In this document: in pieces, positions 1-8,815 of the stretch
How the letters are laid out: every line of letters starts with the position of its first letter
How positions within the stretch are numbered: position 1 is the first letter of the stretch
NCBI GenBank assembly: GCA_050184455.1
Contig: JBFXAI010000029.1
Coordinates: 1-64,000, forward strand
From: JABFXX01 sp050184455
GTDB lineage: Bacteria > Myxococcota_A > Polyangia > Haliangiales > Haliangiaceae
Direction of reading: 5' to 3'
DNA: 64,000 bases
Made by a program: the position numbers and the translations under genes
The notes under the pieces: model-generated
Told to the model about the DNA's origin: nothing
Seen by the model: the letters and a program-made list of their open reading frames with translations, nothing else
The model's database searches: none

Positions 1-44
1 TTCAGGCGATGGCGGCCGGATGGCCGGACCACCGATCGCGATGA

Positions 45-113
45 ACCGTTTTCGGTGATCGCCATCGACCGTTTTCGGTGATCGCGATGGACCGTTTTCG
101 GTGATCGCGATCG
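45..113. repeat. three tandem copies of a 23-bp unit, possible IS21-type terminal repeats
   Basis: Three head-to-tail 23-bp units (45-67, 68-90, 91-113) share the core ACCGTTTTCGGTGATCGC and differ only at two or three bases near the end. Read on the minus strand the core is GCGATCACCGAAAACGGT. Multiple short direct repeats carrying a CCGAAAA core are a known property of the ends of IS21-family elements, so this may be one end of an IS21-like element lying to the left of the window. No transposase is visible here, so the assignment is inference. Confidence 0.5.
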
Positions 114-401
114 ACTGAATTACGCAGGATAGTGGCTTGCGGCTTGCGAGACCGCCGTTCTAGGCCGCCCTTGTTGTGGCTGGTTTTTGCGCTTGCACGT
201 TCCACCTGGGCGACACATCAAGGACGATCTCGGGAATCGGCCCAGAGATTTCCAGATGGTTCACGCAACGCTCGTCGAAGAGCGTTGGCTCAGCAGGTCA
301 CGACCCACAGGCGCAAAGTTGGTCGCAGGCAGTCGACGAAGCCGCGTCGACGTGGCCTACGGCTGTCGCCGCCCTGCTCGGGCGTGCGCACGAGCTGGTG
401 A
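114..401. other. about 290 bp with no convincing gene
   Basis: Open frames exist on both strands, but they are arginine/serine-rich, overlap one another and show no recognisable domain or signal peptide, as expected of chance frames in G+C-rich DNA. The stretch joins the 23-bp repeats to the end of the flavin-binding gene. No hairpin with a T-run was found. Confidence 0.5.
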
Positions 402-941
402 CTAGACGCGGATCTTGCCCTGAACCGAGTCGTCGAGCGTCTTACCGAGAATCGCGCCCGCAACCATCTTGGCGAACACGATCGCGCGATTGTGCTTGGT
501 GTCCCAGTAGTACCCCTCCGACGGTGCAACCTTGATCACCGTGATGCGTGGGTCGTCCTTACCTTCGGTAAACCACGTCTTCACGATCGGTTCCCAAAGC
601 TCATCGATCTTGCTGCGGTCGCGGCTGATCGTCGCCGTACCGTAGATCGTCAGGAAGTCCGAGTGCGACGAGCCTTGAAACAGCAGCTGTACGGCCGCGT
701 CGCGACCGATCTCGGCGTTGTGGTTGCTGTCAGCGGAGGACAAGAACCACAGGTTGCCGTCGTCGTCGACCTTCTGGACCGACATCGGACGGGTTTCGAC
801 GCGTTTGCCGGTCGTGATCGACGTGCAAAAGAAGCATATAGAGCTCTGCTTCACGAGCTCCTGGAGCTTCGCGATCGCAGGCTTTCCCTCAAGGTTTTCG
901 CGGTTGGATTCCGGCTGCTCTCTGTCGATGCTAGTGCCCAT
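402..941 (-). CDS. general stress protein 26-like pyridoxamine 5'-phosphate oxidase-related FMN-binding protein
   Basis: The 179-residue cytoplasmic protein has the split-barrel pattern of the general-stress-protein-26 branch of the pyridoxamine-phosphate oxidase superfamily. Residues 20-40 hold an ELVKQSSICFFCTS strand, then RPMSV and a W-FLSS segment near residues 65-70. A late segment, VAPSEGYYWD, is typical of this branch. Members usually bind FMN or F420 and are linked to redox or stress responses; the substrate cannot be read from sequence. The length fits a single-domain member. The gene stands alone, reading toward the repeat region. The ribosome-binding site is weak, so the exact start is less certain than the identity. 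Confidence 0.8.
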   Translation of the reverse strand: MGTSIDREQPESNRENLEGKPAIAKLQELVKQSSICFFCTSITTGKRVETRPMSVQKVDDDGNLWFLSSADSNHNAEIGRDAAVQLLFQGSSHSDFLTIYGTATISRDRSKIDELWEPIVKTWFTEGKDDPRITVIKVAPSEGYYWDTKHNRAIVFAKMVAGAILGKTLDDSVQGKIRV

Positions 942-1289
942 GGTGATTCGTAGAGCAACGAGCGCGCCACGTCGCGACCAGCGCCGCGGCCAACGGCTAC
1001 CGCAGATGCATTCGGTCTCGCGCGGTCGCGCTCGGTGGGACGTTTGCGCTCGCGCGGCTCACTTCTTCTGCGCGAACGGCGCGTCATACCGCTGAGCTTG
1101 ACGTGCCCAGCTCCGCGCGACGCCTCATACCGCTGAGCGTGACGTGCCCGGCTCCGCGCGGACGACTGGTGCGTGCGCTCCACTCCGATCGGCTCTCGGA
1201 TGCGACCAGGGCACTTCGTGGCGCCGCTCGAGCTCATCGACCGAACATCATCTCAGCCGTGGGACCCGCGCCATGTCGCCCGAATTTCT
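942..1289. other. 348-bp intergenic region with an imperfect 41-bp tandem duplication
   Basis: The gap between two minus-strand genes has no believable coding frame. Its only clear structure is a 38-bp sequence present twice with a 41-bp period (1082-1119 and 1123-1160, three mismatches by eye). The copies share the stretch CATACCGCTGAGC and end in CTCCGCGCG. It probably arose by tandem duplication. It lies upstream of the flavin-protein gene but too far away to be a core promoter. Confidence 0.6.
1082..1160. repeat. two tandem copies of a ~38-bp sequence (41-bp period)
   Basis: Copy one is 1082-1119 and copy two 1123-1160. They differ at three positions, such as GCTTGACG versus GCGTGACG. 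They lie wholly in noncoding DNA. No function can be assigned. Confidence 0.75.
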
Positions 1290-2186
1290 TCATGCCTCGG
1301 ACGTTGATGCGGTTTGGCCCAGCGGCGTCATGACCCACACGCGCAAGCTTGGTCGCATGCGGTCGATCACAGCGGGGGATAGGCCGAGCGCCGCGATCGA
1401 CGAGAACGATGGCGTCTCATCGACCTGACTTCGGACCTGCACGTCGAAGCCGACGCCGTTGAGGAACGCTTCGAGATCGTCGTGATCATCGAACGCCGAA
1501 GCGTCGAGCTGACGGTGTGTGACCCCCGTGATCGCCTCGCGCAAGCGGAGCCGTTCGGGTGGGAGGCCGCGGATCTCGGTCTTGAAGGCGAAGTCCGGGA
1601 CGATCCACCAGCCGCCTCCAAACTGGTTTATCAACTGCTTGACGTTCGCCGCGAGGCGGCCCGTTTCTTCCCTCGCGAGATAGCCGATCAGCCCCTCGCA
1701 AAAGACCATCAAAGGTCGAGCGCGGTCGAACATCGCAACCGCAGCGCGGAGCTGTTCGAGATCGAGCGCGTCGGCGATGGTCACGACATGGCGCGGACTC
1801 GGCACCAGCTGATGCCGCTGTCGAACCTCGTCGAGCAAGTCCAACTTCGTCGCGACGACGGCGGGTAGATCTGTTTCGACGTAATGGACCGAACTGCTCT
1901 GCGTCAGATCGAGCCCACGCAGCGAGTAGCCGCTCGCTAGCTCCAGGATCTGCGAGGCACCCGACGTGCGGATCAGCTGGGTGATGCTCTTGTACCGCGC
2001 CTCGAACATCGGAGCGTAGAACGTGAGCTTGTCGGGCTCCAAGCCGTGGTTCCGTACGATGCTCGCGAAGGCATCATCAGCACCGATCAAGGTCGCGACT
2101 TCAGCAGCGAACGCGATGTCCGAAAACTTGCGGTAGTAGGCCGAGACTTTGGCGGTCACGCTGATGTGAGAGACGTCGGCAACCAT
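1290..2186 (-). CDS. class I SAM-dependent methyltransferase, leucine carboxyl methyltransferase-like (COG3315 type)
   Basis: The 298-residue cytoplasmic protein has the motif I segment ILELASG (80-86), followed by YVETDLP (102-108), where the acidic residue binds the S-adenosylmethionine ribose. A second acidic loop lies near VVTIADALDL. This order is typical of the LCM/PPM O-methyltransferase family, which in actinobacteria and myxobacteria often methylates polyketide-type or other small carboxylates. The substrate here is unknown and no biosynthetic gene cluster surrounds it. The start at 2186 is an ATG with full family length. The gene is divergent from the small lipoprotein gene at 2337. 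Confidence 0.8.
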   Translation of the reverse strand: MVADVSHISVTAKVSAYYRKFSDIAFAAEVATLIGADDAFASIVRNHGLEPDKLTFYAPMFEARYKSITQLIRTSGASQILELASGYSLRGLDLTQSSSVHYVETDLPAVVATKLDLLDEVRQRHQLVPSPRHVVTIADALDLEQLRAAVAMFDRARPLMVFCEGLIGYLAREETGRLAANVKQLINQFGGGWWIVPDFAFKTEIRGLPPERLRLREAITGVTHRQLDASAFDDHDDLEAFLNGVGFDVQVRSQVDETPSFSSIAALGLSPAVIDRMRPSLRVWVMTPLGQTASTSEA

Positions 2187-2336
2187 GGGTCGAGCCTACC
2201 AGGCGCAGGTTGGAACGTCGGCGGGACGACAGAATGCGTCGCACATGGGCTCGGCGGCTCGGCTCGTCGGCGCAAAGTCAACGCGACGTGGCGTCGCAAA
2301 CCGAGCGGGGACAAGCATCTGTGTTAGTGCTGCGGA

Positions 2337-2894
2337 ATGCATTGGCGGACGTGTCAGCACCTGCTCCTGACCGGACTGGCGATCGTTTGCTTGGCGTTGT
2401 GTAAGAACGACGAGCGATCACCAGCGAACGACAGCGCCGCAACGATCCAACGCTCGGAGCAGAGCGCCACAGACCGGCACGCCCAGCGCAAGTGCGAGCG
2501 AGCCAGCGTGGTGTATGACGGATCGATCGAGGTCGACTCGACTGACTACCTGCATCCGGTGCAGCGTGGTGATGACTATGTCAACGAGGCGATCAGCGGA
2601 CTAGACCGAGTCGTTTCGAAGGCTCAGCGGGTTCGGTTCACCCTTGACTACCCGTTCGAAAAACCGTTCGAAGGAGTCGTCACCGGCAGCATTACGCTCC
2701 AGCGGACGATCGACGCTATTCGCGCCGGGTTGCGCAAGATGTACGAGGGCACCACGCAGCGCGACATTCCTCAGATGCACAATAAGGAGGTCGTTGGCGC
2801 GTACGGAAGGGCGTTCCACGTGATCGGTGATCTCGTCATCGAGCGCATCGAGCTGTGCGCAGACGACTCCCTCTCGATCTTCATCGGGAGCTGA
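2337..2894 (+). CDS. hypothetical exported protein, possible lipoprotein
   Basis: The protein has 185 residues. The N-terminus has a short basic/polar head, a hydrophobic core (LLLTGLAIVCLALC) and a cysteine at residue 22. This could be a lipobox, though LALC is not ideal, so it may be a lipoprotein or simply secreted. The mature part (about 50-185) is an alpha/beta-like domain with no motif I recognise. It ends in a segment (VIGDLVIERIEL) that looks like two beta strands. The ribosome-binding site is weak. It reads in the same direction as the lipoprotein gene at 3156 after a 261-bp gap. Confidence 0.5.
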   Translation: MHWRTCQHLLLTGLAIVCLALCKNDERSPANDSAATIQRSEQSATDRHAQRKCERASVVYDGSIEVDSTDYLHPVQRGDDYVNEAISGLDRVVSKAQRVRFTLDYPFEKPFEGVVTGSITLQRTIDAIRAGLRKMYEGTTQRDIPQMHNKEVVGAYGRAFHVIGDLVIERIELCADDSLSIFIGS

Positions 2895-3155
2895 CTCGCA
2901 CACGAACGACGGGCCGATCGGCATCACCGCACACGCTGCGCGCGATGGCTCAGTCCCGTGCTAGCGAGGTTTCGCGAGGTTGTAACGGCCCATCTATCGG
3001 GGTGGATGACCCAAATCGTTTGGAATTCGCGCAATGCGACGAGCGAGCGCGTTCGCACGGTAGCGGCAGACACGGACTCGCAAGGTGAGGAACTACGGCG
3101 ATAGCAAGTCGCAAGCTCCAGGCACGCGAATCGCAAACCACGTTCGCCGAGTGCC

Positions 3156-3803
3156 ATGCGTGGATGTTCGTCGAGCTTCCTCGCATTCGTCGCGATCATT
3201 GCGGCGGGTGCAGGTGCATGTGGGCAAGTCGCGACCGTGTCGCGGTCAGCTTCGATCACTGCGAGTGCTCCGCACCAGCGAGCCGGTTCGGCGCGTGTCG
3301 TGACGATCGAACCACCGCCGCGCCACGCCACCACCGAACAGCGGCTGTTCATCAACGTCGATGCGATCGTGGATCGCTCGAACCGAGTGCCGAGCAAGTT
3401 CAGCCAGCGTCTGACCGAAGTCGTGCGCAAGGCGATCCAGCTCAACGGCTACGCGACCTCCTCCACGGGTGCACTTCCGACGTCGCTCGAGCTGGACGCG
3501 CGAGGTTATCGAGGTTTCATTGTCGCTGCGAGCGTGCAGCAGGTGACGATCGAGCGCACCGGTAGTCACGCCGAGATCGGATGTAGGGTTACGGTCCGGG
3601 TCGCGCGATGGAGTGGGACGGACGGAGGCGAGCGCTGGGAAACGCGCACTGCCGCGAATGCGGCTGGTTCGGGACGTGCGACGACGGCGTGGCGCGACGA
3701 CCAGGTGGAGCGCGGAGTTTGCGAATGTATCGAGACCGTCGTGGATGAGGTCACATCTCGACAGGTGGTGCCGTTTCTCCGGCGAGTTGCAGTGCTCGAC
3801 TGA
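3156..3803 (+). CDS. hypothetical lipoprotein
   Basis: The protein has 215 residues and a clear signal peptide: MRGCSSS, then FLAFVAIIAAGAGAC, with the lipid-modified cysteine predicted at residue 22. The mature domain (about 50-215) alternates strands and helices (LFINVDAIVDRSNRVP, RLTEVVRKAIQLNGY) and ends with a repeated VTVRVARW-type strand pattern. I do not recognise a family. It converges on the deiminase-like lipoprotein, leaving only 25 bp between the stop codons, with no obvious terminator hairpin. Confidence 0.6.
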   Translation: MRGCSSSFLAFVAIIAAGAGACGQVATVSRSASITASAPHQRAGSARVVTIEPPPRHATTEQRLFINVDAIVDRSNRVPSKFSQRLTEVVRKAIQLNGYATSSTGALPTSLELDARGYRGFIVAASVQQVTIERTGSHAEIGCRVTVRVARWSGTDGGERWETRTAANAAGSGRATTAWRDDQVERGVCECIETVVDEVTSRQVVPFLRRVAVLD

Positions 3804-3828
3804 TCCTCAACGCACGTCTGATCCTCGC

Positions 3829-5376
3829 TCAGCGCACGTATTCGCCCTTGAACAGGCACGCCACGGCGCCATCGCCTTCGAGGAAAAATCCGTTGTCCTG
3901 GATCAGGTGCATGCGATCTACACCGAATGCCTGTCGCACAGCTTCGATCGTGTTCTGCTTCGCGAGCTCGCCCGCAGGCGTATCTTCGGCGCCCGGGGAG
4001 CCGTCGAGCAGGATCGCGTAGCTCGTGCCATCGCTGCCGATCGCCTTCTCCGTGTTGAGGTAATTTGCGCGCTGCTTTTCGCTGAGTCCTTCGGCGTCCG
4101 TATTCCAATAGAACACGCCGGGAACCCGAGCCACCTCAAACCCCGCGGCGACGAGCTGCGTGGAGATGGGCTCCTCGAACTGCGCCCGGAACTCGGTGAT
4201 CGGCTTCGCAAACTGCTCCAGGTCGGCCACGCCATCGGGATTCTCCTCGAGATCCGCCTGGGCCAGCATGATCTGCAGGTTGTACGCGGCGAGCGCATCG
4301 TTGAGCACGACCTTGCGGTTTGGCGCGAGCGACATGTACATGTCGATGTGGAAGTCTCCGGGCTGATCGATCTCGAGAATGTTCGCGGGATCGATCCCGT
4401 AGTCTTTGCCGATCAGCGTGATCGCCTCGTTGCGCGACAGCGCTCGGCCGATCTGTTCCGAGAGATGGACCTGCGTCATCGTAACTGCATCGCGGCCGAT
4501 CAATGCGTAGCGCCCACCGTCGGATTTGGTGCCGACGAGCAGGTCACCGCCTTCGACGTACGTCAACAACTGCCGGGACGACCGGCCGCGCTTGAGTGCA
4601 AACACCACCGCTTCGATCTGCGCATTCTGTGACCCCTCGTAGTCCTGCACCGAGAATTCGACCAGCGGGAACCCCGCAGCCTTGAGCTTCGCGATGACCT
4701 GGTGGAGCTCGGGAAACCGCTCGTTGGTTTCAGCCTTTGCCTGGTTGAAGGCGGCCAGATAGGCGGCCTCGCTATCGGTTTGCGGATAGTAGTGCGCTAG
4801 CCGCTCCTTTAGCGGCGCGGCGTAAAACACCTTGAACTGGAGCGGCTCGTTGTCTCCACTGAGAGACACCGAATACACAAGGCTGCCCTCTTCGCGTTGC
4901 TCGCTGACCACGAAGTCGCCAACACCGACGAACGCGGGATAACTGACGGCACCATCCTCATCGAGCTCCAGATAGTCTTCGAGGTACGCGTTCGTGGTGA
5001 CCGGGCTGTTGAAGTCGAACGTGAACCGCTCCTGCTGAGCCACGGCGTCGAGTCCATTGTCCTCGACGGCATCATCATTAGCCGCGTGCAGGGCCTTGAG
5101 CCTTTGGGTGCCGTCCTCCGCGTTCACCGGAGGGTTGGACGGGATTTGGTCGATCTTCCCGTCCTTGACGAGCTGCAGCAGTAGGTCGCGTTCGCGTCGA
5201 TCTGCGGCTAACCGCCGCTCGACTCGAACCTTGAATGGCAGCGATGCGTTGTCACACTTGGAATCGTCGGTGCAGTCGGGATCACCATTGCCTGCGACGT
5301 CGCCCGGATCGGACGTCGCGCACGCAACGAGGCACGAAACCACACACGAAGCGAGGTAGGCCGAAGGTCGGAACAT
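3829..5376 (-). CDS. lipoprotein with a guanidino-group-modifying fold (peptidylarginine/agmatine deiminase-like)
   Basis: The protein has 515 residues. A signal peptide with lipobox LVAC (cysteine 19) predicts envelope anchoring. After a low-complexity linker and an uncharacterised N-terminal region, residues 240-515 carry the ordered catalytic signature of the deiminase superfamily: Q-D-Y-E with Asp245, E-G-G-D at 275-278, His343-x-Asp345 in DFHIDMYMSL followed by AP, and a near-terminal cysteine, Cys507, in GDGAVACLF. The H-x-D and Cys segments resemble peptidylarginine deiminases more than free-arginine deiminase. The inferred activity is hydrolysis of a guanidinium group, possibly on peptides or polymers outside the cytoplasm; the substrate is unknown. 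It shares a 217-bp divergent promoter region with the gene at 5594. Confidence 0.6.
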   Translation of the reverse strand: MFRPSAYLASCVVSCLVACATSDPGDVAGNGDPDCTDDSKCDNASLPFKVRVERRLAADRRERDLLLQLVKDGKIDQIPSNPPVNAEDGTQRLKALHAANDDAVEDNGLDAVAQQERFTFDFNSPVTTNAYLEDYLELDEDGAVSYPAFVGVGDFVVSEQREEGSLVYSVSLSGDNEPLQFKVFYAAPLKERLAHYYPQTDSEAAYLAAFNQAKAETNERFPELHQVIAKLKAAGFPLVEFSVQDYEGSQNAQIEAVVFALKRGRSSRQLLTYVEGGDLLVGTKSDGGRYALIGRDAVTMTQVHLSEQIGRALSRNEAITLIGKDYGIDPANILEIDQPGDFHIDMYMSLAPNRKVVLNDALAAYNLQIMLAQADLEENPDGVADLEQFAKPITEFRAQFEEPISTQLVAAGFEVARVPGVFYWNTDAEGLSEKQRANYLNTEKAIGSDGTSYAILLDGSPGAEDTPAGELAKQNTIEAVRQAFGVDRMHLIQDNGFFLEGDGAVACLFKGEYVR

Positions 5377-5593
5377 GTCGTCGCGAGCACTGCAGCGCGA
5401 GTGCCAGTTGGCGCGTTCGAGCTCAGCGAGCTTGCGCGTAAGTGATGTAGCGGAAGTTTCGAATCGGTTACAGACCTTGCCGGCGGCTACGCTAGCCGCA
5501 ACGCCAATGAGATCCGCTCGTGGGGGATGAGATCTAGGTCACCTTTGCCACTCCGCGATTGCGGCGCCTCGTCGAGCGGGCGATTCTCCGTCG

Positions 5594-6577
5594 ATGAAAA
5601 CCCCGGCGATCTTGATCGGCGTCACGGTGGTAGGGCTGATCAGTTGCGCGACGACCGAATCGGACCCGGTCGACGAAGACCTCCTGAGCGAGACCCAGCA
5701 GGCCGTGACCTCGACCACGCGGGTCACCAGCACGCTCGTGGGGAAAGGCGAGTGGCACACGATCGTGCGCCTGCCGCCGATCGCTCTGACCACAGGCCAA
5801 CAGCTGTACCTGACCGGCGGGTGGCGGCCACGCAGCAACACGGAGGCGAAGATCCTCCAAGGCGTAACGATCATGTGCTCGGTCAACGGTGAGGTGATCG
5901 AGAGGTCAACGTCGTCGAACATCAACCATCACAGCACGACCGGTCCGCTGTATTCCGCGACGCGATGGTTATTCAAGGCTCCCAGGACCGCCAGCTACCG
6001 GTGCGAGCTCAAGGGCCGCGCATGCAGCATTCCCTCCTGCGACGATGAAACGCGCATGCTGCTGGTCAACGACACCGAGGTTCACGCGATCAGCGCAACG
6101 CCGGCTGATCCAGGGGACGTGGCCTGGGCGGCGCCCGACCTATGCGTTGCACCGGGCGCCACAGAAAAGGTGATGGCGCGAAAGTGGGACGCGACCAGTG
6201 ACGCGCGGACGATCGACGTCGATCTCGCGCTCGAGGTCACCACGGCCCTCGATGCTCCGAACTGGCTCGACAAGTTCTGCGACGGGTTCTACAAGGACGC
6301 CAGCGGCACGACGGTCTCGGGCCGGCTCGTGGTGGTGCAGCTCGACGCCGGCGGTCAACCATGCGCGCCACAGGTCCAGACCGACATCAAGAAGTTGTTC
6401 GTCTCGGCGGCTACCCATCACGACAAGATGCATCTCACCCTGCGTGACGTCCCAGTGAGTACGGCCTCGGGATGCACCCGGAGGTTCTCGATCTACGGCG
6501 TTGTCAGCGCCAGCGGTAGCACGCTGTATCTACAGCTCCAGGACTTTTCGACGGGAATCGCGCGCAGCCAGCGGTGA
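5594..6577 (+). CDS. hypothetical lipoprotein with paired cysteines
   Basis: The protein has 327 residues. The signal peptide MKTPAILIGVTVVGLISC predicts lipidation at Cys18. The mature region has two beta-rich segments. The first (about 45-160) contains ELKGRACSIPSCDDE, with likely disulfide cysteines. The second (about 165-327) is a strand-rich sequence with further cysteines (DLCVAPG, KFCDGF, QPCAPQ, SGCTRR). This suggests an extracytoplasmic beta-sandwich protein. No catalytic motif or named family is recognised. The gene is divergent from the deiminase-like lipoprotein and convergent with the beta-helix lipoprotein. Confidence 0.6.
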   Translation: MKTPAILIGVTVVGLISCATTESDPVDEDLLSETQQAVTSTTRVTSTLVGKGEWHTIVRLPPIALTTGQQLYLTGGWRPRSNTEAKILQGVTIMCSVNGEVIERSTSSNINHHSTTGPLYSATRWLFKAPRTASYRCELKGRACSIPSCDDETRMLLVNDTEVHAISATPADPGDVAWAAPDLCVAPGATEKVMARKWDATSDARTIDVDLALEVTTALDAPNWLDKFCDGFYKDASGTTVSGRLVVVQLDAGGQPCAPQVQTDIKKLFVSAATHHDKMHLTLRDVPVSTASGCTRRFSIYGVVSASGSTLYLQLQDFSTGIARSQR

Positions 6578-6596
6578 CCGGCACCTCGAGCGCCGG
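6578..6596 (+). terminator. weak candidate hairpin directly after the stop codon
   Basis: The inverted repeat CCGGC (6578-6582) / GCCGG (6592-6596) has a 9-nt loop and begins one base after the stop codon at 6577. There is no T-run. It is at best a Rho-assisted or partial terminator between the convergent genes. Confidence 0.25.
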
Positions 6597-6753
6597 CTCT
6601 CGTACTAGCAGCTCGCGACGTCGCCTCGCCAACGTTTCGGTTGGCGGCACCACATCTACAGGATTCGAACAAGCGAACAGTAAGCGACGCCGCGGGGAGC
6701 ATTGCGAATGCTCGCCCGCAGGTCGTCGCGATCGTCGAAACGCGATGAGCTCC

Positions 6754-8355
6754 TCAAGGCGTGCGTTCGTGGATGCCGATGTCCGGCGTCGAGCCACGCG
6801 GTGTGAACCAGTAGTCTGAGGTCACAATCGTCTGCCGGCCATTGGCGATGGCCTGCGAGCCCGCCGCGAGCTTGAACTTGTTGAAGTCGAAGCCCGTACC
6901 ACCGACGAAGCCGGGGTCGCCGGAACGGTTGGTTCCATCGTCGCCGCGCATGATGCTGGGGTTGCCGTTCTGCGCGGGAATCCCGTTGGGGAAGATGTTG
7001 TGCGAGACCTGCCACGCGGGCGGCGTGAACGGGCCACCGGACCAGCCGGACGGTGGGTTGGCCTCGAGATACACCGTCGCGCCTGCCGGATCCCAGGGCT
7101 TGAACAGCACATTGTTCTCGATCTTGTTGATGCCTGGAGCGTTCGCCCACGGTGCTTCGAACGCGATCGTGCGCAAGCTCATGTCCTTGATCACGTTGTG
7201 AGCGATCACGATGTTCGAGTAGTAGTTGGCCGAGGTCGAGCTGTCGTAATTGCCGTAGTAGATACCGGTGGCGAGACGCTCGATCACGTTGTTCGAGATC
7301 TCGTGATTGCGCGAGGTGAAACCATTGACGATCTCCTTCGCGATCGCGACTCCGACGGCGGGACGATTCCATCGGTAGTACTTGCCGGTTGGATCATCGG
7401 CATAGGCATAGTTGCGGCGCACGGCGACGTTCTCCGATGCGTCGAGATAGATATTGACCGAGTAACAATTGTAGACGCGGTTGCCTTCGATCAATCCGCC
7501 GCTCACGCGTTGCGCGCCGACGCATTCACCGTACACGTCGTGGATCGCATTCCAGGTGAGCTTCACGCAGCTGGTGTTGTAGTTGCGCGCGGTCGCCACG
7601 CCGCCGTCGTGAATCGGCATGTCGCGGAACTGGTTGAGCTGCGCGAGGTTGTAGAGGGTGTTGCGTTCGAGTGAGAACGAGTTGCCACCGTTGAGCGTGA
7701 CGGCGTGGCGGCCAACGTCATGGATGGTGTTGTTGACCAGCGTGATGTGGTGGCTGTAGCTGTTGCCTGATGAGTCCGGACCACCGATCGCGAGCCCGAC
7801 GCTGCCCTTGCGGACCTGCACCTCCTGCGCGAGCGCACTGTTCGTGATCTCGAGGTTGGCGATCGTGACGTACGACGAGTTCCACACCGACGCGATCGAC
7901 GTCCAATCGGCGAGCGGTGCCTTGGGATCGATGATGACCTTCTCTCCCGGCGCGGCCGAGATGAACAGGTGACGAGGTACACCCGACTGCGCGAGATCCG
8001 GCCGATAGTTGGAGATCCGCAGCTCGGGATAGGTTCCGGCCTTGATGTAGATCGTGTCGCCTGGCTTGGCGCATTTGACGGCCTCGGGCACCGAGGTGAA
8101 CGGACCAGCCGCCGTCGAGCCGCAGTACTTCCCGCCAGGCTGCACGTAATGGATCTGGCCGTTGGGATCGCGTTCGAACGGTGGCGTCGGCTTCGCAGCG
8201 TCGCAGCCAGGAATGGTTGCGAAGCTAGTCACTTCCGAGAGCTCTGGCTGATCGGAAGGATCGATCTCGGAATCGCCGAGCTCATCGGTGGCGCAGCCAT
8301 ACGAGGCGCCGAGCATTACTGCGACAGCACTGAACAGCAAACGTGAGTCTCTCAT
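6754..8355 (-). CDS. secreted right-handed parallel beta-helix protein (pectate-lyase-like fold)
   Basis: The protein has 533 residues. The start at 8355 is set by an AAAGGAGA ribosome-binding site 6-7 nt upstream and an immediate signal peptide ending near YGC; a longer open frame to 8532 is not needed. Residues 60-110 show the entry typical of this fold (IHYVQPGGKYCG, GDTIYIKAGTYPEL). Many N-x-I-x-x-N-x-I coils follow (LVNNTIHDVG, LERNTLYNLA, ISNNVIERL, IENNVLF). These are the stacked turns of a parallel beta-helix, as in polysaccharide lyases and epimerases. The catalytic residues cannot be pinned down. A paralogue lies at 26091-27647. It probably acts on an extracellular glycan. Confidence 0.8.
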   Translation of the reverse strand: MRDSRLLFSAVAVMLGASYGCATDELGDSEIDPSDQPELSEVTSFATIPGCDAAKPTPPFERDPNGQIHYVQPGGKYCGSTAAGPFTSVPEAVKCAKPGDTIYIKAGTYPELRISNYRPDLAQSGVPRHLFISAAPGEKVIIDPKAPLADWTSIASVWNSSYVTIANLEITNSALAQEVQVRKGSVGLAIGGPDSSGNSYSHHITLVNNTIHDVGRHAVTLNGGNSFSLERNTLYNLAQLNQFRDMPIHDGGVATARNYNTSCVKLTWNAIHDVYGECVGAQRVSGGLIEGNRVYNCYSVNIYLDASENVAVRRNYAYADDPTGKYYRWNRPAVGVAIAKEIVNGFTSRNHEISNNVIERLATGIYYGNYDSSTSANYYSNIVIAHNVIKDMSLRTIAFEAPWANAPGINKIENNVLFKPWDPAGATVYLEANPPSGWSGGPFTPPAWQVSHNIFPNGIPAQNGNPSIMRGDDGTNRSGDPGFVGGTGFDFNKFKLAAGSQAIANGRQTIVTSDYWFTPRGSTPDIGIHERTP

Positions 8356-8815
8356 TGGGTCTCCTTTGATAACGACGAGCGGTCTTGCTCGATGCATCAC
8401 GTACGCGCTGTCTTCAACGCCGCTTCCGCTACTCACAGCAATCGGCGGCGACTGACTTCGCGTTGGCGTCCGATGATCTGAACGCGACGAACAGCCTCGA
8501 TGTGCGCACGGTGCGCGCAGATCGAATCGCATTATTTACGCGCAGCGATCGGTGAACGCGTCAACGCCAGCGCGCCGTGCACACTGCGCGCACACTGCGC
8601 GCCAATCGCCGCGATCGTTGCGAGCAGATTGCGACGATCGTGGCGCTCCTGATGTTGCACTCGGCGCATCGGACGCGGTGACGGCTTACGTAACGCTTGG
8701 CGCAGCGGTGCGCTCGATCGTCCACACTGCGCGCGAAATCGATGTCGATCGCTGCGAGCAAGCGTCGTGGACCGCGGTGCTCGCGATGTCTCGAGCGCAG
8801 CTACTGTTGGCGCGG
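8356..8815. other. 460-bp region upstream of the beta-helix gene, no supported gene
   Basis: This region lies between the start of the beta-helix gene and the stop codon of the dienelactone hydrolase gene, so it should hold the promoter of the former. The 11-mer CACACTGCGCG occurs at 8580-8590, immediately again at 8591-8601, and at 8723-8733. A plus-strand frame (8552-8839) has low-complexity arginine/alanine composition and runs into the neighbouring gene, so I do not call it. Confidence 0.5.

Noticed and set aside
132..535. Several overlapping plus-strand open frames after the 23-bp repeats
   Set aside because: Arginine/serine-rich, mutually overlapping, no domain or signal peptide, and partly antisense to the flavin-protein gene.
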